Position numbers and translations under genes: made by a program
The notes under the pieces: model-generated
The model's database searches: none
What the model was told of the DNA's origin: nothing
What the model saw: the letters and a program-made list of their open reading frames with translations, nothing else
NCBI GenBank assembly: GCA_903959905.1
Contig: CAJBYO010000025.1
Coordinates: 19,264-83,263 of the forward strand
From: an uncultured Bacteroidales bacterium
GTDB lineage: Bacteria; Bacteroidota; Bacteroidia; Bacteroidales; FEN-979
Length of the DNA stretch: 64,000 bases
Direction of reading: 5' to 3'
Shown here: positions 51,461 through 61,443 of the stretch, piece by piece
Layout of the letters: every line of letters starts with the position of its first letter
Position numbering within the stretch: the first letter of the stretch is position 1

Positions 51461-52618
51461 CTAATCAAATTTCAGGATGATCTGTACGATTTCAGGGCGG
51501 TTGCCCAACCTCACCGGCGGACCCCAGGTACCGTAACCGTTTGATACATAAAAATGGGTGTTTCCAACCATTTTATAGCCGGAAGAGATATCATAAATAG
51601 CTGAGGTAATGTAGTTGAACGGCCACATCTGCCCGTGATGGGTATGGCCCGACAGTTGAAGGTCAACACCTAGTTCCACTGCACGTTCCAGGTTGAAAGG
51701 CTGGTGGTCCATAAGAATGACAGGATAAGAGAAATCAACCTGCTGCATGAGTTCCTGGAGCTCTTTTCGTTTTTTGCCTGTAAACCGGGGTCTGTCACGA
51801 TCTTCACGGCCAACGAGATAAAACCGGTCGTCAACCAGGATGGCTGTGTCGCGCAATACATTCACACCATGTTCGCGGAGATATTTTACAGCAGGTTCGG
51901 CCCCGCCAATATATTCATGGTTTCCTGTGATGGCATAAACGCCGAGTTTGGCTTTTATCTGTCCGAGGTTTGCCCCGAGGTTATTTTTGATCACCGGGGC
52001 AAGGTCCTCATCCACCACATCACCGGCGAACAGAACAATATCGGGATTCAGGGAGTTTATCGTGCTCACGAGCCTGTTGGCCTTCCGCATCGCAATGATC
52101 GTACCCAGGTGAATGTCAGATGCCATGACGATATTCAGGGATTTTCTGCCGGAAACAGTTTTGTGAACAGCCAGTTCAAGATTTTTGATCCGTGGGATCC
52201 TTGCATTGATAAAACCTGCAGCAACCACTACTGTAACCAGGGCTATGGAGGTAAGCAGTGTGATGAGTTTTGTTCGGGGGTAATCAATGTAGAAAGACGA
52301 CGGGAAAATACTGAAAAAATGGTTGACCAGTCTTGCCAGGTCAACAAAAATGGCAATGAGGATAAAGTAAAGCAAAAAGGCCAGCCAGAATGATCCTATC
52401 CAGGTGATGACGCCGGTAAACCCGCATGGGTAAGCCCGCTCCATGATCCTTGCAAGTACGAAGGTAAAAGCAACACCCCAGAAACCGGCAATGTACCATG
52501 GTCTCCAGAGTGAACCGCCTGGAATTGCCTGCAATCCGCGGATGAAAATGTAACTGTTGACCAGGCCATAAACGACCAGTACAATGGAAATGAAGATGAT
52601 AAAAGCGCCGGTTTTCAA
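51461..52618 (-). CDS. Membrane metallophosphoesterase
   Basis: 385 aa. Four N-terminal membrane helices (to about residue 145) and a calcineurin-like phosphoesterase domain with ASDIHLG, FAGDVVDED, GNHEY, MDHQP and SGHTHHGQ, all metal ligands present. YkoQ/YaeI-type family; lipid or nucleotide phosphoesters are possible substrates. On the minus strand TAACTTTG (52648-52655) with TTTA 21 bp upstream is a plausible promoter. Co-transcribed with the M23 gene. Confidence 0.88.
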   Translation of the reverse strand: MKTGAFIIFISIVLVVYGLVNSYIFIRGLQAIPGGSLWRPWYIAGFWGVAFTFVLARIMERAYPCGFTGVITWIGSFWLAFLLYFILIAIFVDLARLVNHFFSIFPSSFYIDYPRTKLITLLTSIALVTVVVAAGFINARIPRIKNLELAVHKTVSGRKSLNIVMASDIHLGTIIAMRKANRLVSTINSLNPDIVLFAGDVVDEDLAPVIKNNLGANLGQIKAKLGVYAITGNHEYIGGAEPAVKYLREHGVNVLRDTAILVDDRFYLVGREDRDRPRFTGKKRKELQELMQQVDFSYPVILMDHQPFNLERAVELGVDLQLSGHTHHGQMWPFNYITSAIYDISSGYKMVGNTHFYVSNGYGTWGPPVRLGNRPEIVQIILKFD

Positions 52619-52647
52619 GTTCTGTTTTCTTTTTTTATTTGAAGCCG

Positions 52648-52680
52648 CAAAGTTACCGCTTATAAAAATATAGTTATAAA
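52648..52680 (-). promoter_or_regulatory. Possible promoter of the metallophosphoesterase/M23 pair
   Basis: TAACTTTG (52648-52655, minus strand) fits TAnnTTTG; TTTA (about 52677-52680) stands in for TTTG at 21 bp. Confidence 0.4.
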
Positions 52681-52759
52681 TTTGTTTTCTGTAAATAATG
52701 TAACATCAGAACAGATGTGCGTTTTACTCAAAATAAATTATTAAGAAAATCCCGGAAAA

Positions 52760-54493
52760 ATGATTGATACTGGTTTTGTTCTGAGCTGGATTGATTATAC
52801 CATCATGATTGTTTATTTCGTCTTTGTCCTTGGAATCGGATGGGCGCTGAAGCGTTATATGAAAGATGCCAGCGCTTTTCTGGAAGCAGGGCGGTCAATG
52901 CCTGCCTGGGTAGCCGGCCTTGCCTTTATCTCCACCAACCTGGGTGCGCTTGAGGTGATGGGCATGACCGGATCCGGGGCTAAATACGGCATGCTTACCA
53001 CCCATTTCTACTGGGTGGGTGCCATCCCTGCAATGGTATTTCTGGCCCTTTTCATGATGCCGTTTTATTACGGTTCAAAAGCAAGGTCTGTACCTGAGTA
53101 CCTCAAACTGCGGTATGACGAAAAAACACGTGGTTTAAACGCCATCCTTTTTGCACTTATGACCATCCTTGCTTCCGGAATTTCCATGTACGCCCTGGCC
53201 ATTCTGATGGAAAAGGTGCTGGGATGGAATTTCCACCTCAGCCTTGTCCTTTCTGCTGCCATCGTATTGGCTTATACCTACCTTGGCGGACTGTCGTCTG
53301 CGATTTACAATGAAGTACTCCAGTTTTTTATCATCGTGATCGGATTGCTTCCCATCGTGATCCTCAGCATGCGTGATCTGGGCGGATGGCAGGGTTTGCA
53401 GGATCAGCTGGCGCCTATTATTTCGGAAAAAGGTTATGCAGCCGACACATGGACAACCACCTGGAAGTATACCGGAACAGCCAAGGCCAACCCGATGGGG
53501 GTTGAGTGGTATGGCATCTTTGCCGGTCTCGGTTTTGTCCTTTCCTTTGGATACTGGTGCACGAATTTTTTGATTGTCCAGCGGGCCATGTCGGCTGAAT
53601 CGTCCACAGCCGCCAGGAATACACCCCTTATCGGTGCTTTGCCCAAAATGTTTATTCCTTTCCTGATCATTGTCCCGGGAATTGCCGCACTGGTACTCAT
53701 GAATACACCCGGAAAAGGTTTTTCGCTGCCACTGAATGAAGCAGGTCAGCCAATCTGGGATTATACCATTATCATGCTTCTGAAACAGTACCTGCCTGCA
53801 GGGGTCCTCGGTTTGGGAATTACCGCCCTGCTTGCCTCGTTTATGTCGGGCATGGCAGGAAACGTTTCAGCATTTAATACAGTTTGGACCTATGATATTT
53901 ACCAGAGTTACATTCGTCCTGCAACCGGTAACAAAGAAGCCGATGAAAAGCATTACCTGAAGATCGGGCGCCTCGCCACCATCTTCGGGGTGGTTGTCAG
54001 CATTGCTGCCGCCTACCTTGCAAGCCTTTTTGGAAATATAATGGATTTCCTGCAAACAATCTTCTCCATGATCAATGCACCACTTTTCGCGGTGATTTTC
54101 CTTGGAATGTTCTGGAAGAGAACCACAGGGCATGCTGCTTTCACCGGGCTCCTTGCAGGGTTCGTCATTGCGCTCATCCACCATGGTATCACCTTCCCGG
54201 AAGGGGCCGACACCCTGGTAAAAGGCGGCTGGATTTGCAAATGTCACGCATATCCTGTTGAGATGGCACAGAATTTCTGGACTGCCATCTTTGCCTTTGC
54301 AACGAGTGCAATCGTAACTGTCGGACTTTCACTGGCAACAAAGCAGAAAAAATCTGATGAGGAACTTAAAGGACTCGTTTATTCATTGACACCACGAATG
54401 GTTGAAACCAATGTGCCATGGTACAAACGCTCAAGCACACTGGCCATCCTGGTACTCGCAATAGGGACCATCCTGACGATACTGTTCTGGTAA
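52760..54493 (+). CDS. Sodium:solute symporter (SSS family)
   Basis: 577 aa, 13-14 membrane segments. SSS signature regions are visible: FLEAGRSMPAWVAGLAFISTNLGA outline at the N-terminus (Na-site), GGLSSAIYNEVLQFF and NVSAFNTVWTYDIYQSYI. Sugar- or carboxylate-specific members cannot be told apart by eye, but nearby carbohydrate-acting genes make a sugar substrate likely. TAAATTTG at 52677-52684 could be a -7 element. A repeat-built hairpin follows the stop. Confidence 0.92.
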   Translation: MIDTGFVLSWIDYTIMIVYFVFVLGIGWALKRYMKDASAFLEAGRSMPAWVAGLAFISTNLGALEVMGMTGSGAKYGMLTTHFYWVGAIPAMVFLALFMMPFYYGSKARSVPEYLKLRYDEKTRGLNAILFALMTILASGISMYALAILMEKVLGWNFHLSLVLSAAIVLAYTYLGGLSSAIYNEVLQFFIIVIGLLPIVILSMRDLGGWQGLQDQLAPIISEKGYAADTWTTTWKYTGTAKANPMGVEWYGIFAGLGFVLSFGYWCTNFLIVQRAMSAESSTAARNTPLIGALPKMFIPFLIIVPGIAALVLMNTPGKGFSLPLNEAGQPIWDYTIIMLLKQYLPAGVLGLGITALLASFMSGMAGNVSAFNTVWTYDIYQSYIRPATGNKEADEKHYLKIGRLATIFGVVVSIAAAYLASLFGNIMDFLQTIFSMINAPLFAVIFLGMFWKRTTGHAAFTGLLAGFVIALIHHGITFPEGADTLVKGGWICKCHAYPVEMAQNFWTAIFAFATSAIVTVGLSLATKQKKSDEELKGLVYSLTPRMVETNVPWYKRSSTLAILVLAIGTILTILFW

Positions 54494-54508
54494 TGAAGTA
54501 AAAGCAAG

Positions 54509-54699
54509 CAATGTAACAATGCAGACAATGCAAACAATGCAGACAATGCAGACAATGCAAACAATGAATACAATGAGTGGAATGCAAAGAATACAGGCGG
54601 TTAATGGAAAAAGACGTTGAGGATTATTCAAAGCCTGAATAATCTCGACATACCTTCATTGTTTTCATTGTTTGCATTACTTGCATTCTTTACATTGAT
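54509..54699. repeat. Hairpin built from 9-bp tandem units (CAATGCANA family)
   Basis: About eight CAATGCARA-like units (54509-54577) are followed by an inner hairpin (GATTATTCA / TGAATAATC, 54622-54643) and by about five reverse-complement units (54654-54699, TTGCATTNN/TTCATTGTT). It follows the symporter gene and could fold into one long imperfect stem. Confidence 0.85.
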
Positions 54700-54724
54700 T
54701 AATTGATTAATTATTTCAAACAAG

Positions 54725-54937
54725 ATGGGTATAGATATTAAATTTCCAATCGGCCTGATGTTCACCATCCTCGGGTTGCTTTTAGCTGGCTTCGGACTTG
54801 TTACGAATGGCGATGCGGCACTCTACAGCCGTTCTCTTAATATTAACATTAATCTTTGGTCCGGATGCGGTATGCTTCTGTTCGGGCTGATCATGTTGTT
54901 TTTCTCCAGAAGAAGTGGCAAGTCAAAAACTCAATGA
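54725..54937 (+). CDS. Small two-helix membrane protein
   Basis: 70 aa with two membrane helices (about 8-27 and 45-61) and a basic tail (SRRSGKSKT). No family name recognised. Similar small proteins often follow SSS symporter genes in Bacteroidota, which suggests an accessory function. One base separates its stop from the Ogt start. Confidence 0.75.
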   Translation: MGIDIKFPIGLMFTILGLLLAGFGLVTNGDAALYSRSLNININLWSGCGMLLFGLIMLFFSRRSGKSKTQ

Positions 54938-54938
54938 G

Positions 54939-55430
54939 ATGAGCTCAATACACCAGGCGTTCCTGAAGTCGCCAATAGGCTATATTGAAGTAACCGGCTC
55001 TGAAAAAGGGATCAGGTCACTGTATTTTCTTGATTTCAAGGTGAAACCACAACCTGTGCCGGTTTCACTCCGGCACTGTATCGCACAGCTTGAAGATTAT
55101 TTTCATGGGCAGCGTGCCTCCTTTGACTTGAAACTGGATCTTACAGGGTCCGATTTTCAGTTGCAGGTATGGAATGAATTGCTGAAAGTGCCTTACGGAA
55201 CCACCATAACTTACCAGGACCTTGCCAGGAGGATCGGTAACCTGAAGGCAATCAGGGCGGTGGGCGGAGCCAATGGCCGTAACCCGGTATCAATCATTGT
55301 ACCCTGTCACCGCATTATCGGTTCAAACGGCAGGCTTGTTGGTTACCGCGGCGGACTGAAGCGAAAAAAATGGCTGCTTGAGCATGAACATGCCTTTGCT
55401 CAAAGAGATCTGTTTTATGGCAAACTGTGA
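54939..55430 (+). CDS. ogt: Methylated-DNA-protein-cysteine methyltransferase (Ogt type)
   Basis: Start chosen at ATG 54939 (MSSIHQAFLKSPIG, 163 aa) rather than GTG 54915 inside the previous gene. Active-site IVPCHRIIG with the acceptor Cys, preceded by the DNA-binding helix region YQDLARRIGNLKAIRAVGGANGRNP in outline. It removes O6-alkyl groups from guanine in a suicide reaction. No Ada regulatory domain. Cotranscribed with the small membrane protein. Confidence 0.95.
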   Translation: MSSIHQAFLKSPIGYIEVTGSEKGIRSLYFLDFKVKPQPVPVSLRHCIAQLEDYFHGQRASFDLKLDLTGSDFQLQVWNELLKVPYGTTITYQDLARRIGNLKAIRAVGGANGRNPVSIIVPCHRIIGSNGRLVGYRGGLKRKKWLLEHEHAFAQRDLFYGKL

Positions 55431-55485
55431 CGAATCTGCCAGTGAGTGTGTATGAGGAATAACCTGAGGCGTTAACGATTTACAC

Positions 55486-58314
55486 ATGAAAAAAATCCAC
55501 TTAATCCTATTCCTTGTAGTTGTTGCAGCTGAAAACCTCCATTCTCAGGTAAGCCTCGACGGGCTTGGATTTTATCAGAACACGTTATTCGACGTTGTGT
55601 CCGTTGCAACAAAGAATAAACCCGTCATTCCATTGCTGCACAACGAGCCCCTTTTTACCGTAACAGTAGACAGTCTGCAGAACGTAAATGTTTGGGATAG
55701 AAGGATATTGAATGATACTTTGTTCTTTATGCTTAACCACAGCATCATTGGCTGGGCGGCCAGGGAGGCAGATTTCAAGCCCGGTGTAAAATACACTGTC
55801 CGCCTTATAAACAAAGGCAACGCGAATCACCGGATAGAGAACCTTGTTCCGTTGGGGGAGAGCCCCGACAAAGTTTATATCACAGCTTCAGGATCAAAGG
55901 AATGGCCGGGTTACCTGTGCCGGTCAAAATTATTCCGTCCGGGGTTTGGCCCGGTTGGCATTGTTCTGCCTGATAATGCATGGCACCTTGGATTTGCCGA
56001 CCTGATGATCAACGATACTTTATCACTGGCTGCCCTTGCGCGCCGTGGAAACCGGGATAAGGAAAAGTCAGACATTGACCGTTGGACCATAACGCTCAAA
56101 CCCGGCGGATGGGCTGAATATTCACTTTACTTTGATTTGCACACAGGCGACTGGCATAACGGGCTTCGCATGATGTTCCAGGAAAGGTGGCTTTACGATC
56201 TGCCTCATTTTGACAACAGTATATTCAGGCGCACCGACCTGGCGTGGATGAAAACCAGTTACCTGATGCTGCTGCAGTTCGCCTGGGATAAAAAATATTA
56301 CGATTACACCCGTCAACAATATACTTTTTACAGCAACCTGTTTGAATATGATTCTCTCACAGGAGGTTATGACATTTTTACCATCTGGCCAACCTGGCCC
56401 AGGCTGGGCCTTGACCAACGCAATCAGTGGGATATGTACCGCGATCTGCCTGGTGGGCTTCCTGAACTTCGCAGGCAGGCCGAATTCACCCATCATGCCG
56501 GCAAAAAGTATTTCATTTCCTACAACCCCTGGGATGAAGGAACGCGGAAAGAAGACCAGATGAAGGGGATGGAGGATTTACTGCGTGCCACTGATGCCGA
56601 TGGCGTGGTTCTTGATACAAAAGGCTCCTCCAGCAGGGAACTGCAGGCTGCTGCTGACCTGGTTAAACCTGGCATCATCATGTACAGTGAAGGAATGGCT
56701 GTTCCCAGGGACATGCCGGGCATAGTCAGTGGCAGGGTGCATGATGCACTGGTCCTTCCACCGCCGGTGAACCTCAACAAACTGATCAAACCCGATTTTG
56801 CCATCTTCAGGGTTTTGCAACTTGCGGATGACAGGCTTCATCGTGAACTTGCGATCTCCTTCTTCAACGGTTATGGGGTCGAGATCAACAGCATGCGGCC
56901 CGGTAGGCCGGAATGGATTGACGAGGAGTATGCATACATGGGACGCACCACTAAAATTCTGCGCGAAAACAGCGCTGCTTTCAGCAACATGTCTTTTGAT
57001 CCGCTGTTGAACTCCAGTATTGATTCCATTTATGTAAATAGCTGGTATGCAGAAAATAAGCAGATTTATACGATTTATAGCGTAAATCCAAAAGGGTGCA
57101 ACGGACAACTTTTTGAATTTGCAGATTCCACCAAAAACCGGGAGCAAGGCAGAATCACTGACGACCGTCATTTTGTTGACCTTTGGAACCATGAAATGGT
57201 TGAACCGGTCGTTCAGAATGGCAGGATTATGATACCTGTAAAAGTTGACGCCTTTGATCGTACCTGGCTGAATTCCCGCAGGGAGGGAAATGTTGGATGT
57301 ATCGCTGTTTTTAAGAAGACACTCAGGGTTGATGTACAGGGCAGTATGTTGAATATCAGCGTTCAAACTGCTAAGGCCGACAGGATTGTCATAACCGGTG
57401 AAAATCCGTTATACCGGTCAAAACAATTCGTTTTTTCAGGGTCAGGAACTTCGGTTGATTACAGGAACCTTTTCGGGAAACCTGTCGAAAAAATTGTCAT
57501 CCAGCTCTTTGACGGAAAGGAATTGTGCGATGAAGAGGTATTTGTCCCCGGGTTGGCGCTTCCGGTTCTTATCAGTCGTGTTGAAGCCACTCCTGTGATT
57601 GGGAATACTGATCAGATGGATCAAATTCCTCAGGCTCAATTCAGATACTACACAAAGCGCGATCCCAACACACTGGATCCTTTTATCGCTTTCCCTGATT
57701 TTAGTGATACCGTGTCCGTTGCGATCCGTTCATTTTACATTGACCGGTATCCGGTTACCAATGCAATGTTTAAGAAATATATTGACCAAACATCCTATTC
57801 ACCGAAAGATACATTGAATTATCTCAAGCATTGGTTTAATGGGTCGCCGCTGCCTGGCCAGGAATTATTGCCGGTAGTGTATGTTAACCTGGACGATGCC
57901 AGGGCATATGCAAAATGGGCTGGAAAACGGTTACCGACAGAGCCGGAATGGCAGTATGCTGCCCAGGGAACTGACATGCGGAAATTTCCCTGGGGTAACA
58001 AAATGGATTCCACACGTTGCAATTACAACCTCAATTTTATAACTCCCGTAAACAAATATCCCAAAGGAGAGAGTCCTTTCGGCGTGAGGGACCTGGTTGG
58101 CAACGTCTGGCAGTTGACAAACGATGTGTATGACAACGGAAGTTATTATTACAACATCATCCGCGGCGGCAGTTATTACCATCCCACCCAAAGCATCTGG
58201 TATGTTACAGGCGGCCCATTGCCAGTTGACCATCCTGAAATGCTTTTGCTGATAGCTCCAGGCCTTGACCGCAATGCAACAGTGGGTTTCCGGTGTGTAA
58301 AGGATGTGGAATAA
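55486..58314 (+). CDS. Large secreted protein with C-terminal FGE-sulfatase domain
   Basis: 942 aa with a signal peptide (MKKIHLILFLVVVAAENLHSQ). Residues about 230-560 look like a glycosidase-type TIM barrel (YFISYNPWDEG, DGVVLDTKG, IIMYSEGMA, NGYGVEINSM), followed by a beta region and an FGE-sulfatase domain at about 745-942 (FYIDRYPVTNAMF, RLPTEPEWQYAA, DLVGNVWQLTND, IRGGSYY, GFRCV). FGE-like domains are often binding or catalytic modules in exported proteins; the Cys pair used by true formylglycine enzymes is not evident. A role in polysaccharide breakdown fits the neighbours. Confidence 0.8.
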   Translation: MKKIHLILFLVVVAAENLHSQVSLDGLGFYQNTLFDVVSVATKNKPVIPLLHNEPLFTVTVDSLQNVNVWDRRILNDTLFFMLNHSIIGWAAREADFKPGVKYTVRLINKGNANHRIENLVPLGESPDKVYITASGSKEWPGYLCRSKLFRPGFGPVGIVLPDNAWHLGFADLMINDTLSLAALARRGNRDKEKSDIDRWTITLKPGGWAEYSLYFDLHTGDWHNGLRMMFQERWLYDLPHFDNSIFRRTDLAWMKTSYLMLLQFAWDKKYYDYTRQQYTFYSNLFEYDSLTGGYDIFTIWPTWPRLGLDQRNQWDMYRDLPGGLPELRRQAEFTHHAGKKYFISYNPWDEGTRKEDQMKGMEDLLRATDADGVVLDTKGSSSRELQAAADLVKPGIIMYSEGMAVPRDMPGIVSGRVHDALVLPPPVNLNKLIKPDFAIFRVLQLADDRLHRELAISFFNGYGVEINSMRPGRPEWIDEEYAYMGRTTKILRENSAAFSNMSFDPLLNSSIDSIYVNSWYAENKQIYTIYSVNPKGCNGQLFEFADSTKNREQGRITDDRHFVDLWNHEMVEPVVQNGRIMIPVKVDAFDRTWLNSRREGNVGCIAVFKKTLRVDVQGSMLNISVQTAKADRIVITGENPLYRSKQFVFSGSGTSVDYRNLFGKPVEKIVIQLFDGKELCDEEVFVPGLALPVLISRVEATPVIGNTDQMDQIPQAQFRYYTKRDPNTLDPFIAFPDFSDTVSVAIRSFYIDRYPVTNAMFKKYIDQTSYSPKDTLNYLKHWFNGSPLPGQELLPVVYVNLDDARAYAKWAGKRLPTEPEWQYAAQGTDMRKFPWGNKMDSTRCNYNLNFITPVNKYPKGESPFGVRDLVGNVWQLTNDVYDNGSYYYNIIRGGSYYHPTQSIWYVTGGPLPVDHPEMLLLIAPGLDRNATVGFRCVKDVE

Positions 58315-58382
58315 TTAATACACGGCTTGCGATTTCTTGACTGTGGTGGGAATTCTTTTTTTTAGTGAGTGTAAACCGTCGG

Positions 58383-59420
58383 TCAGCGTTTCATCAGCCA
58401 GGCATCCCTGTAGGTTCTTTTCACATCTTTCAACTTTGCCATTATTGCCGCCTTATCCGGTGAATCGTATACAGACAACCTGATTTTTCCATCCTGGTCA
58501 AGCACTTTTGCCTGGGGATATGTGTTCACACGGAGAGTATCAGCCATCGCCTGGGCTGTTTTTTTTGTGAGGTTCGTTTTAATAATGATGTAATAGCTCG
58601 TAATTGTGCTATCGTTTGGTGTAATAGCATCCGCTTGTACCTTGTCAGAAATGTTAACCGGTGATGATTTCAGAGAATCCTGGCTGACTTTTTGCAAACT
58701 GTCTGCCTTGTGGTTAATTGATTTTGCTTTGCCTGTTTTTCCAGGCTTAACAGGTGCAGGTACCGGTGTTTTGGGTTGGCGGGGAACAGTGTCTCTGGCA
58801 GTTTTTTCAGGCTTGGTGCCACATACATAGGCAGCACCTTCAGGATCTGCAGCTTCGCCAAACCATGCACAGGCATAATTTTCAAAGACCGCAATGCCGA
58901 TTGCATTCCATGTTTTCCCCTGCCATTTCCCACCTGTAAGTAAAAAGCTGTTGAAAAAATCTTCTGTTTTCCATACCATCATGACCGTATCAGCCACCAG
59001 CGCGTTATTTTCCCAATAAACCATTTCATAGGCTTTGGCCGGATACCTCGTCAGTTCGCGCGGCTTGTCCCATACAGAGCTTTTTTTGTTCTCGTCGCGC
59101 GGATAACAGAAAGGTTTCCACAAATTACTCTTATCTGACCAGGAATAGGAATTGCAGCCGTTGCGGTCGGGATGGTTCAAAAACAGATCTTTGGCATGCA
59201 ATCCGGCAACGTAGCAAAGGGATTTTGACAGCGTGACAGGAGCGAGGTTATGACTGAGCCGGTAACTGTTGATCATCCGGTACAATTTCATGACCGTATC
59301 ATTAATGCAGAAATTCACCGGAACCGGGTTGCCCTGTTTAACGGCGGATTGGGCAAGAGTGGCACCAACCTGCAATGAACCAAGAATTGTGAGTATGCAA
59401 AAAATCCTGAACCTTTTCAT
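58383..59420 (-). CDS. Secreted CAP-domain protein with C-terminal SPOR domain
   Basis: 345 aa. Signal peptide to about residue 24, then a CAP (SCP/PR1-like) domain at about 45-205 (MINSYRLSHNLAPVTLS, HAKDLF, AYEMVYWENN, NAIGIAVFENYACAWFG), a Lys/Pro/Ser-rich linker, and a SPOR domain at about 270-345 (YYIIIKTNLTKKTAQAMADTL in outline, ending AWLMKR). SPOR domains bind denuded peptidoglycan, so the protein is likely located at the cell wall or septum. Its start is adjacent to the stop of the GH172-like gene. Confidence 0.85.
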   Translation of the reverse strand: MKRFRIFCILTILGSLQVGATLAQSAVKQGNPVPVNFCINDTVMKLYRMINSYRLSHNLAPVTLSKSLCYVAGLHAKDLFLNHPDRNGCNSYSWSDKSNLWKPFCYPRDENKKSSVWDKPRELTRYPAKAYEMVYWENNALVADTVMMVWKTEDFFNSFLLTGGKWQGKTWNAIGIAVFENYACAWFGEAADPEGAAYVCGTKPEKTARDTVPRQPKTPVPAPVKPGKTGKAKSINHKADSLQKVSQDSLKSSPVNISDKVQADAITPNDSTITSYYIIIKTNLTKKTAQAMADTLRVNTYPQAKVLDQDGKIRLSVYDSPDKAAIMAKLKDVKRTYRDAWLMKR

Positions 59421-61414
59421 TATTCTGTAACGGGGATATTTTTCTTGTCAGCACTTATAACCAGTTGGTTTCCGGAATTCAGCAACCGCGCATAAAAACA
59501 GTAGGCACCTAAATTATTTTCAATCTTCAAAAGCAGGGTGTTCCAGCCCGCTTTCATCTGCAATTCCACTTCGGCCTGATCAGGCTCAGCGATCCGCTCT
59601 CCGAGGTATCGGTATACCTCCTTACCGTTAAAAAACACCTTGCTTCCGTCATCACTACCGAGGAATAGTGTTGTTTTGCGGTTATCCGGAGAATAAATGT
59701 AGGTAACAGCATATGTAACAACCAGTTCACGTGGATTTACTCTCTCAACCAGGGAGGTACATCCGTTTTCGGGGGTTTGAATGTAGGTCCACCTGATGGG
59801 CGCTTTTGTCGCACCCTGGTAAGATTTCTGCAGGTCAATGTATTTTTCGGGCAGGTAAGCCGAATCAATCCCACGCCTGTTGAAACCTATTTTTCGCGGA
59901 TTCGGAAAGGGCCCTAGAATGTACCAGTCGGGAATGTAGTTGCGCTTTGGCTCCATGCTTATACCGTCTAGCCCTATCGCATATCCTTTGGCAAGGTTAT
60001 CTTTTCCGGTGATAACAAACCTGATATCAATAGACTGCCCCTCATTTTTCAAATTTTTAAGGGTCACGATGCCATTTGGAAGAAGATGAGGAGAATAGCC
60101 CCTGATAGAGCCGGCTTTAACTGAATTGACAAAAATATCCGCATTGCCGTATGAAGGCCCTTTTGAATAGTAAATATTCATGTCATACAGAGATTCCTTC
60201 AAACCGTTAAGGTCAAGGCCAAAGGATGATTTGTCGTGTGCTTCGATGTAAATTTGTTTGTTTTCGCCCCATTCAGGTCCTTCGTCAGACATATCCACCA
60301 CCCTTGACTTCAAACCTTCCAGCTGGAATTTGAGTTTTTCTGCCTCCAGCAAACGGGCTGGCTTGACAATCCTCAGCGGGATGCGCTGCCCTGCAATCGG
60401 GAAGTGTTGAAAAGGTTTGTGAGGGTCCATCTGGTACCAGTAGGCCATTGAACTGTAATCGGCTATATCCTGGTTGCCATGGCCATGCTCTATCGTAACT
60501 TTAATGTTCTTTTTAAAAGGGATCGGGTCCATGATGTAGAAACGGTAAGCGGCAATCTGTCCGAGTGAGTCGTTCTTATAAATAAGCCCGTTATAAGGCC
60601 CTGCAAATTCACCCTGGTTAAAATACCATCCCGCAGAGAACATGTCCTCTGTGCCGGTACCATGGACCGACGGTCTTTTCTCTCCGTCCACATTTATCAT
60701 TTCATCACCTTCCAGGAATCCAAGCTTGCCATTATATGACTGGATATTGAGGTTCACCCCTACAAGGTGCCCTTTCCCCTCTGCATTCAGGATCACGTAA
60801 TTGGAATCGTAATTGGTACGGATATTCCTGTTCCACTGCGCATGGAAATAGGCCACATCTGAAGTTAGTGCTCCTTCAAATTTCTGGTAATCAACCTGGT
60901 ACAGGAAGCCAAAAAGTTCCTGCCGGGTTTCGTTGACGATTTCAATCCGGGCGCTGCGTTCAAATGGCATCGGAAAATAGCAGATATAACCGCCACTGGT
61001 CATTCCAAGGTATTGTGACATGTATTGCTTATACTTAAAACCACAGCCGAAGAAATCGCCTATCGGGGCCTCAACAGAAGGTTTTGATTCGTCATCCCAG
61101 TAAATCCTGATCGCAATACGGCGGAGAAAATAGGGGTCCTGGGAATCAATGGCGAACCACATGCGAACGATCATCCCCGGACCTTCTGCATTAAAAATTG
61201 TTGCAGTTTTGCCCGGTGCAATACTGATCCTGTCGTTGTTTCCACCAGAGGTGTCGTAACTGGAGACCTGGATGAGTTTGCTGTTTTTGAGGTAGGGCAG
61301 GGCTGATGGCGAAATCAGCTGCTGGATATCAGTGCGGTAGCCGGTATTACATGAAGACAAACCCAATAAAGCTATAATGCAAACCAGACCTGCCCGCGAA
61401 AAAAGTTTATTCAT
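59420..61414 (-). CDS. GH172-like (DUF2961) lipoprotein
   Basis: 664 aa lipoprotein (LLGLSSC, Cys 22). The DUF2961/GH172 core (about 60-385) shows GPGMIVRMWFAI, GDFFGCGF, and GTEDMFSAGWYF with the conserved acid residues of this family, whose known members cleave fructofuranosides or arabinofuranosides. The C-terminal part (about 480-660) has a PA14-like or beta-sandwich pattern (DNRKTTLFLGSDDGSKVFFNG outline). One base overlap with the CAP-SPOR gene. Substrate uncertain. Confidence 0.85.
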   Translation of the reverse strand: MNKLFSRAGLVCIIALLGLSSCNTGYRTDIQQLISPSALPYLKNSKLIQVSSYDTSGGNNDRISIAPGKTATIFNAEGPGMIVRMWFAIDSQDPYFLRRIAIRIYWDDESKPSVEAPIGDFFGCGFKYKQYMSQYLGMTSGGYICYFPMPFERSARIEIVNETRQELFGFLYQVDYQKFEGALTSDVAYFHAQWNRNIRTNYDSNYVILNAEGKGHLVGVNLNIQSYNGKLGFLEGDEMINVDGEKRPSVHGTGTEDMFSAGWYFNQGEFAGPYNGLIYKNDSLGQIAAYRFYIMDPIPFKKNIKVTIEHGHGNQDIADYSSMAYWYQMDPHKPFQHFPIAGQRIPLRIVKPARLLEAEKLKFQLEGLKSRVVDMSDEGPEWGENKQIYIEAHDKSSFGLDLNGLKESLYDMNIYYSKGPSYGNADIFVNSVKAGSIRGYSPHLLPNGIVTLKNLKNEGQSIDIRFVITGKDNLAKGYAIGLDGISMEPKRNYIPDWYILGPFPNPRKIGFNRRGIDSAYLPEKYIDLQKSYQGATKAPIRWTYIQTPENGCTSLVERVNPRELVVTYAVTYIYSPDNRKTTLFLGSDDGSKVFFNGKEVYRYLGERIAEPDQAEVELQMKAGWNTLLLKIENNLGAYCFYARLLNSGNQLVISADKKNIPVTE

Positions 61415-61443
61415 ACAACCTTAATTCAGAATGCAAAGGTAAC

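Noticed and set aside
54366..54631. Minus-strand frames rich in HCLHCL
   Set aside because: They translate the 9-bp CAATGCANA array; no gene features.
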